From Roseobacter cerasinus (GTDB lineage: Bacteria > Pseudomonadota > Alphaproteobacteria > Rhodobacterales > Rhodobacteraceae): a stretch of 64,000 bases of DNA. The position numbers were made by a program, and so were the translations under genes. Shown here in pieces: positions 59,698-64,000 of this stretch (position 1 is its first letter; each line of letters begins with the position of its first letter). Below the pieces are notes generated by a model. It saw nothing but the letters and a program-made list of their open reading frames with translations, had not been told where the DNA came from and did not search any database. The stretch lies in the NCBI RefSeq assembly GCF_009811755.1, contig NZ_BLIV01000003.1, forward strand, positions 641,462 to 705,461, written 5' to 3'.

Positions 59698-59988
59698 CTA
59701 TTGCACCCGGCGCGTCGGCAGTGTGTGAGAGGCCACCTGAACGTCAACCGACGCGTAGTCCATACGGGCAGCGCAATTGATCAAATCCGCAACATCATCG
59801 GGCGACTGCCTGCCGGCAAGCTCATATGCCGCAAATTCAATCAGGCGTGATGCGACACCAAGGGCGCAGCTTGACCGTTCCGAAACGGGCAAGGTCTGCA
59901 AGTGACGCACAAGGCGCGCAACCTCCTCGTCCGTCGACGCCTGTGTCGGTTTGCGGTCTTGACACTGATCCGCTTTTCTCACGCACAT
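59698..59988 (-). CDS. Small hypothetical protein (paralogue B)
   Basis: A 96-residue protein, MCVRKADQCQDRKPTQASTDEEV onward. RHLQTLPVSERSSCALGVASRLIEFAAYELAGRQSPDDVADLINCAARMDYAS is aligned to paralogue A along its length. The start has GGAAAGG upstream. An in-frame extension to 60084 has no support. Function unknown; the two may form a hetero-oligomer. Confidence 0.62.
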   Translation of the reverse strand: MCVRKADQCQDRKPTQASTDEEVARLVRHLQTLPVSERSSCALGVASRLIEFAAYELAGRQSPDDVADLINCAARMDYASVDVQVASHTLPTRRVQ

Positions 59989-60498
59989 ACGCGTGCCCTT
60001 TCCTGGTCGCCTTTGCCTTTTCTGGCCCCCTCCAGACAGGTGAATCACAGCACATACCCCTTGGCAAGCCACGTTTTGTGGCAAGTGCTGCTACAACTCC
60101 AACCGGCCTGTTAGCGCCGACAGTTTTGGCGTGTTGCCGCCGCGACCGGCTATATGCGCTGCGTTCCTGTCGGACCCATGGGCTGACGGGGCATATCTCG
60201 TATGAGACGGCCCCGTGCATACCATGCCTCATTGGCTGTCCGCAGGCTTGTGGATGTTCAACTCAGTGCCGCGCCGCCTGCATGTCCGCAGGACCGAGTG
60301 AAGACCAAGCCAGTGATGCATAAGACCCGGCCCTCACATCACCGCAGACACGCCACCCAGTCAGTCAAAGCCAATGATCCAAAGTCTCGTCAAGTGTCGT
60401 CACAAAGCTCCCGAAAACAAACCTGAACGGCGGCACTCAAAAAAACCGGTGCGACCTGGATCTCAGGCACAAACCTCTGGGCAGGAGTGCTTTCCATG
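59989..60498. other. 510-bp region with no recognised gene
   Basis: Between paralogue B and the metalloprotease. No good gene; no hairpin of note. Confidence 0.4.
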
Positions 60499-63060
60499 TC
60501 AGAAAAGAAAGCTGTCTTCGAAGATCAGACCCTCGACAAGCGCAACGTAACCGGCGGTTTCCTCTGTGTGAATGACCTCAGAATCTGCCGATGTCTCTTC
60601 TTCCACAAAGAGCGACACACCGCTGCGGTCCACCTGAGACAGGCGCAGTGTTGCCGGGTCTCGGCCATCCTTGCTTTGCAAATCCCCCAGAATGACCGGT
60701 GCCTTCGCAAAGGATGTGTTGAACTGAAAACTGTCGACCTCGTGATCCAACTGGTCCGCAGTGCGAAAGACGTCCAGGCCGTCACCTACTCCGGTTTCCA
60801 ATGCAATCCAGGAGACCGTCTCGTCGGTATGTGCGCCCAGTGCTTCCTCTTCCTGCAGCTGCACCTCAAAACCGCTCGCCGTCACGTCGTTTAGACGCGT
60901 CATGACGGCGTCCTTTCCGTTCGCAGTGCTGACTTCCGCCAGGACAACGGCGTCGCCCAGCACTTCGCCAAAGCTCACACTGGAAAACTCTGTTCCGACG
61001 ATCTGGGTGCCCGCAACAATCGTCTGTCCATTCGACAATGTGTGCGAGCCTTCCGACATTGCAAGCCAGCCGATGGTTTCAGTCGTGTGGGCTCCATCCA
61101 GGTAGTTCCATTCGTCAATCTGGAACTCAAAACCCTCATCCGTCACGTTGCGCACTCGGGTCGTCGCCGCTTGAAGGCCATTCCACGAGATGGGCCCCAT
61201 CACGACGACAGCGTCCGATATCGTCGTGTCGAAAACCACTCTATGCCATTGATCAGACCCCGACTGAGCCACGGTGACCGTTCCACTCTGCCCGATGGCG
61301 GCGCTTGGGCTGTCATCACCGGCACCCTCAACAGTCATCACGACGGTGGCGGTGGCGGCGCCTCCTTTGCCGTCGGACACCGCATATTCAAAACTGTCAC
61401 CGCCACTCTCGCCGGTGTTCAACGTGTCGAATACACCGTTTTGAGCATAACTGAGCGTGCCATCGTCGCGCAAAGTCACGGATGCCCCGGAGGCCAGATC
61501 GACGGTCTCGTTGACGCCAATCGCCTGCCCATTGACCTCGGTGATCGTGAGCGGATCACCATCCGGGTCTGTATCATTGTCGAGAACAGACAGCGTGATC
61601 GTCGCACCTTCCTCGACGGTTGCGCTGTCATCGCGAGCGGTGGGCACCGCGTTGCCGACCAAAGCAAAGATATCGGTGAAACTGTATGTGATGTCCGAGA
61701 ACTGGAAGGTCTCAATTGTGTCATAGACGAGGTCGATCCCCTCGCCAATCACCTGAATAACATCGCTCAGAACAGAGAAGCTATAAGCGCCAAAGACCAG
61801 ATTGTAGATGACCGTGTCGAGCCCAGCGTTGCCATGGAACGTATCATCACCCAGTTGTCCGATGAAGCGATCATTGCCCGCGCCACCACGGAAGACATTG
61901 TCTGCCTCGTTGCCAATAAAGTAATCATTGCCGGACCCGCCGATCGCGTTTTCGATCACGGTGCCAATGGCGAGCGTCAGGTTCCCTGTCCGCCCGCCCA
62001 CGTTGGAGGTGTTCTGGGACGTCTGGTCAGCGGTCTGGACCGTCAGATCGATTTTCTGATTGGCGCTGTAGCCGCTGAAATCCAGCGTGTCGATGCCGCC
62101 GCCGTCAACAATCGTCGACGCAGTACGACCTGCGTAAGCCGAGAACTCGTTCCAGATCCGGCTCTCGCTCGCCGCGATGTTGGTGTTGAACCCGTAAACC
62201 GTATCGCCCACAAAGGCATTTGAGATGCCATACCCTTGTTGACCATAGATGCTGTCCAGTGCGAGCCAATCGACGGCCATCGGCGTTTGCAGAAACTCGT
62301 AACTGGCGCTGATCGCAGAATTCTCGGTCTGCGAAAAGTACGACATCATCGACGCCTGCCAGCTGTCGAGCGCGAAGATTGCATCGTTGGCATAGCTGGC
62401 AGACCCGTTGTAGGGCCCTTGGTGTCCGAGACCCAAGGCATGCCCGATCTCGTGGAAAATCGTTTGCAACGTATAGTCGTCATACGTCGATGAAGATCCG
62501 GACCAGCTCGCCGCAATATTGATGTATGAGTAGTAAATCGTGCCGTCGCCGTAGCGCGTGGAGCCCGCAAAGGCCCCGCTTTGGTTGTCGGAAAAGAAGA
62601 AATCGACAACGCTGTCGTTGGTGCTTGTCGTTTCGACAAACTGAATACCCAGAACGGCTTCGTAGACATCAAAGGCGTCTCTGATCAGCGCTGCGCGCGC
62701 GCTGGACACGCCATTGGCATCGCTACCGCCACCGTATGTCAGCGGACCGAACCCGCTCACATTATAGTGCAGAACCCCATTGTTCGGATCGAGGCCGGTC
62801 GTGCCAACATTGTGGCGCAGGCCAACCTCATTTCCCCAATACCCCATCTCAAGAAAATCAGCCATTTCCCGCAGGGTCTTACCCGTCGCGGCAGCCGCCG
62901 TGCCGCCGCCACTGGTCGGGTTGCCCGAACGCTCGACGTCATCTTGAAATCGATCATCGGCCATGCAGGCTGCACACGTACAGGTCGACAAATGCAAGGA
63001 TAGATCATCCTGGTTTGTCTCAGGATTCTGGGAGCTCTGGCTTGGGTCGATATTGGACAT
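60499..63060 (-). CDS. Secreted M10/serralysin-type metalloprotease with RTX and lectin-like repeats
   Basis: An 853-residue protein beginning MSNIDPSQSSQNPETNQ, with no Sec signal, as usual for type I secreted RTX proteins. Zn-protease motif HEIGHALGLGH (about residues 202-212) and the Met-turn ASMMSYFS (about 238). RTX nonapeptides GGSGNDYFIGNEADNVFRGG follow (about 373-413). A VCBS/cadherin-like region ARDDSATVEEGATITLSVLDNDTDPDGDPL comes next (about 475-560). Then three tandem repeats of 75-80 residues (about 585-665, 675-755, 765-845), each ending in T/HTxETxxWIA-like sequence, resembling H-type lectin domains. No T1SS genes adjacent. Probably a secreted, surface-binding protease. Confidence 0.9.
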   Translation of the reverse strand: MSNIDPSQSSQNPETNQDDLSLHLSTCTCAACMADDRFQDDVERSGNPTSGGGTAAAATGKTLREMADFLEMGYWGNEVGLRHNVGTTGLDPNNGVLHYNVSGFGPLTYGGGSDANGVSSARAALIRDAFDVYEAVLGIQFVETTSTNDSVVDFFFSDNQSGAFAGSTRYGDGTIYYSYINIAASWSGSSSTYDDYTLQTIFHEIGHALGLGHQGPYNGSASYANDAIFALDSWQASMMSYFSQTENSAISASYEFLQTPMAVDWLALDSIYGQQGYGISNAFVGDTVYGFNTNIAASESRIWNEFSAYAGRTASTIVDGGGIDTLDFSGYSANQKIDLTVQTADQTSQNTSNVGGRTGNLTLAIGTVIENAIGGSGNDYFIGNEADNVFRGGAGNDRFIGQLGDDTFHGNAGLDTVIYNLVFGAYSFSVLSDVIQVIGEGIDLVYDTIETFQFSDITYSFTDIFALVGNAVPTARDDSATVEEGATITLSVLDNDTDPDGDPLTITEVNGQAIGVNETVDLASGASVTLRDDGTLSYAQNGVFDTLNTGESGGDSFEYAVSDGKGGAATATVVMTVEGAGDDSPSAAIGQSGTVTVAQSGSDQWHRVVFDTTISDAVVVMGPISWNGLQAATTRVRNVTDEGFEFQIDEWNYLDGAHTTETIGWLAMSEGSHTLSNGQTIVAGTQIVGTEFSSVSFGEVLGDAVVLAEVSTANGKDAVMTRLNDVTASGFEVQLQEEEALGAHTDETVSWIALETGVGDGLDVFRTADQLDHEVDSFQFNTSFAKAPVILGDLQSKDGRDPATLRLSQVDRSGVSLFVEEETSADSEVIHTEETAGYVALVEGLIFEDSFLF

Positions 63061-63795
63061 GGACGCCCCTTCTTGGTCGAACAACGGGCTCTCGGTGGCA
63101 CACCTCAAACCTATATTTAGACGATTGCATTTCCGCTGTGATTGCGATTCTGGGCGGGTCTCTAAGCCACAAGAATTAAGTTGTTTTCAAGATAATTGGT
63201 ACTTTTTTGGCAAAAATTCATCGAATGTGTGGCTTCTGTGCAGACGTCCCGGTGGCACCCCTGTCCGGCCCGACATTTGACGAGAGGTCGCCAATGCCAG
63301 ACGCCAGCGATGTCCGAAGGGAGACCCCATTTGCGGCTCAGCAGACGGGCTGTGACCATGGCCTGACCTAGCTGATCAAGTGACGGGCATATATGGCCTA
63401 CCTTGAACCCTACTTTACAGGTTTCAGACCACCGCGGGTCACCGACAGGCGATTGCGGGAGCATGATCTTTCCCAATCGCAATAGATAACGTCGGCAAGA
63501 CGCACCGACGGAACGCGCGCTACATAAGGCCCACTGCAAACTGACGCCGAGAGGCCAAGCTCAATGCATAGTTGATAAGAAGATGACAGGAGCGCCGCAA
63601 ATATGGTCGGGATCCCATACGGTCACGCAGAAAACACCGCAGCTGTTGGTCGAGGGGGACACCATTGAGATCGGGAGCCAAGGCGCCACCTTCTGCGAAG
63701 GCCCGGGTTTCCACGCGGAGCCTCCAGACTGGCCCAGGAGATCCATAGCAAGCCCTTGCGCTATAGGGATCTGATCGCTATGCAGCCCTCAGCGT
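63061..63795. other. 735-bp non-coding region
   Basis: Upstream of the protease and before tRNA-Leu. Open frames exist (for instance 63162-63539 minus) but lack family likeness or start signals. The AT-rich stretch near 63100-63240 may hold the protease promoter; I cannot place it. Confidence 0.4.
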
Positions 63796-63879
63796 GCAGG
63801 CGTGGCGAAATGGTAGACGCGCTGGTTTTAGGTACCAGTTCCGCAAGGAGTGTGGGTTCAAGTCCCTCCGCCTGCACCA
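63796..63879 (+). tRNA. tRNA-Leu (TAG)
   Basis: An 84-nt tRNA with the long variable arm of leucine tRNAs and encoded CCA. Acceptor GCAGGCG pairs with CGCCTGC, discriminator A. The anticodon loop on CTGGT/ACCAG is TTTAGGT, giving anticodon TAG. Confidence 0.93.
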
Positions 63880-63881
63880 TA

Positions 63882-63898
63882 TTTGACTGGCAGTCAAA
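63882..63898 (+). terminator. Possible terminator after tRNA-Leu
   Basis: TTTGACT-GGC-AGTCAAA, a 7-bp stem with a 3-nt loop immediately after the tRNA, followed by ATTTCTC. The T content is modest, so this is tentative. Confidence 0.45.
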
Positions 63899-64000
63899 AT
63901 TTCTCACTAAAGTGTTGAACGGAAACGCGATTTTTAGTGTTCGAGGTCCTCCATTTCGGTGGTAGTGAAGAGGCCCCAAAAGCACCATCTTTAGGATAGC

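Noticed and set aside
61042..62223. A 393-codon frame opposite the metalloprotease
   Set aside because: Antisense shadow of the RTX and VCBS parts of the protease; no start site.
63162..63539. A 125-codon minus frame upstream of tRNA-Leu
   Set aside because: It ran through an AT-rich non-coding stretch, and I could not see a family; reads like random sequence.
1..64000. CRISPR array or IS element with terminal inverted repeats
   Set aside because: No regularly spaced repeats were noticed, and no intact transposase was recognised.

Overview
The window looks like a GC-rich chromosomal segment of a marine Roseobacter-type alphaproteobacterium (Rhodobacterales). The signs are an alphaproteobacterial F1-ATPase zeta subunit (DUF1476), a VPLPA-CTERM sorted protein, an RNase E ending in a Gly-Trp-Trp tail, a DctB/DctD pair, separate homocysteine-methyltransferase and B12-binding proteins in place of one MetH, and an Irr-type iron control element in front of dps. 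This assignment is inferred from protein families and gene content, not from an rRNA gene; there is no rRNA here.

Layout. 1-9.8 kb: partial secreted protein, fumC, two small proteins, class I aldolase, a P450/membrane-hydrolase pair, ccdA, tusA-like and rne. 10.2-15.6 kb: dctBD, purC-purS-purQ and the ATPase zeta subunit. 15.7-24 kb: bmt-like homocysteine methyltransferase, a TetR/adaptor/RND efflux cassette, then a corrinoid protein, a small membrane protein, a YbjQ-like protein and DUF1638. 24-33.2 kb: sufE, lipoprotein, rnd, purM-purN, a CAU-anticodon tRNA, an unknown protein, a VPLPA-CTERM protein, an EnvZ-like kinase, an MBL hydrolase and tRNA-Asn.

33.1-38.4 kb is the main accessory region. 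A 5-kb island sits in the 3' end of tRNA-Asn and is bounded by a 47-bp direct repeat of the tRNA end. It holds a translationally coupled FRG-domain/DUF262 pair, an Eco29kI-like GIY-YIG restriction enzyme with an N-terminal helix-turn-helix, and a convergent C5-cytosine methyltransferase. Decayed fragments, including a VapE-like primase piece, follow. No integrase is visible. A second, diverged copy of the element's left end follows the distal repeat, which suggests stacked integrations. This is the best candidate for an undescribed system: a defence island whose restriction enzyme appears to carry its own transcriptional regulator.

38.9-44.6 kb: a DUF1428 protein and a carbohydrate cluster. 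A BtpA/SgcQ-like protein, an M42 peptidase and an FGGY kinase run divergently from an aldo/keto reductase and a lactonase. 44.6-45.8 kb is a decayed sulfatase. 45.8-54.8 kb is an iron-related block: DUF1513, imelysin, di-haem DUF1111 oxidoreductase, dps with an Irr box, DUF1289, IrpA-like imelysin, HemP and a ferric-iron binding protein. 55-64 kb: PfkB kinase, GNAT, tRNA-Asp, SGNH hydrolase, pirin, two small paralogues, a secreted M10/RTX metalloprotease with lectin-like repeats, and tRNA-Leu.

Many genes are in tight operons (overlaps of 1-4 bp), and several convergent junctions carry strong GC-rich hairpins. Functional assignments rest on recognisable motifs and general family knowledge; no database search was possible.
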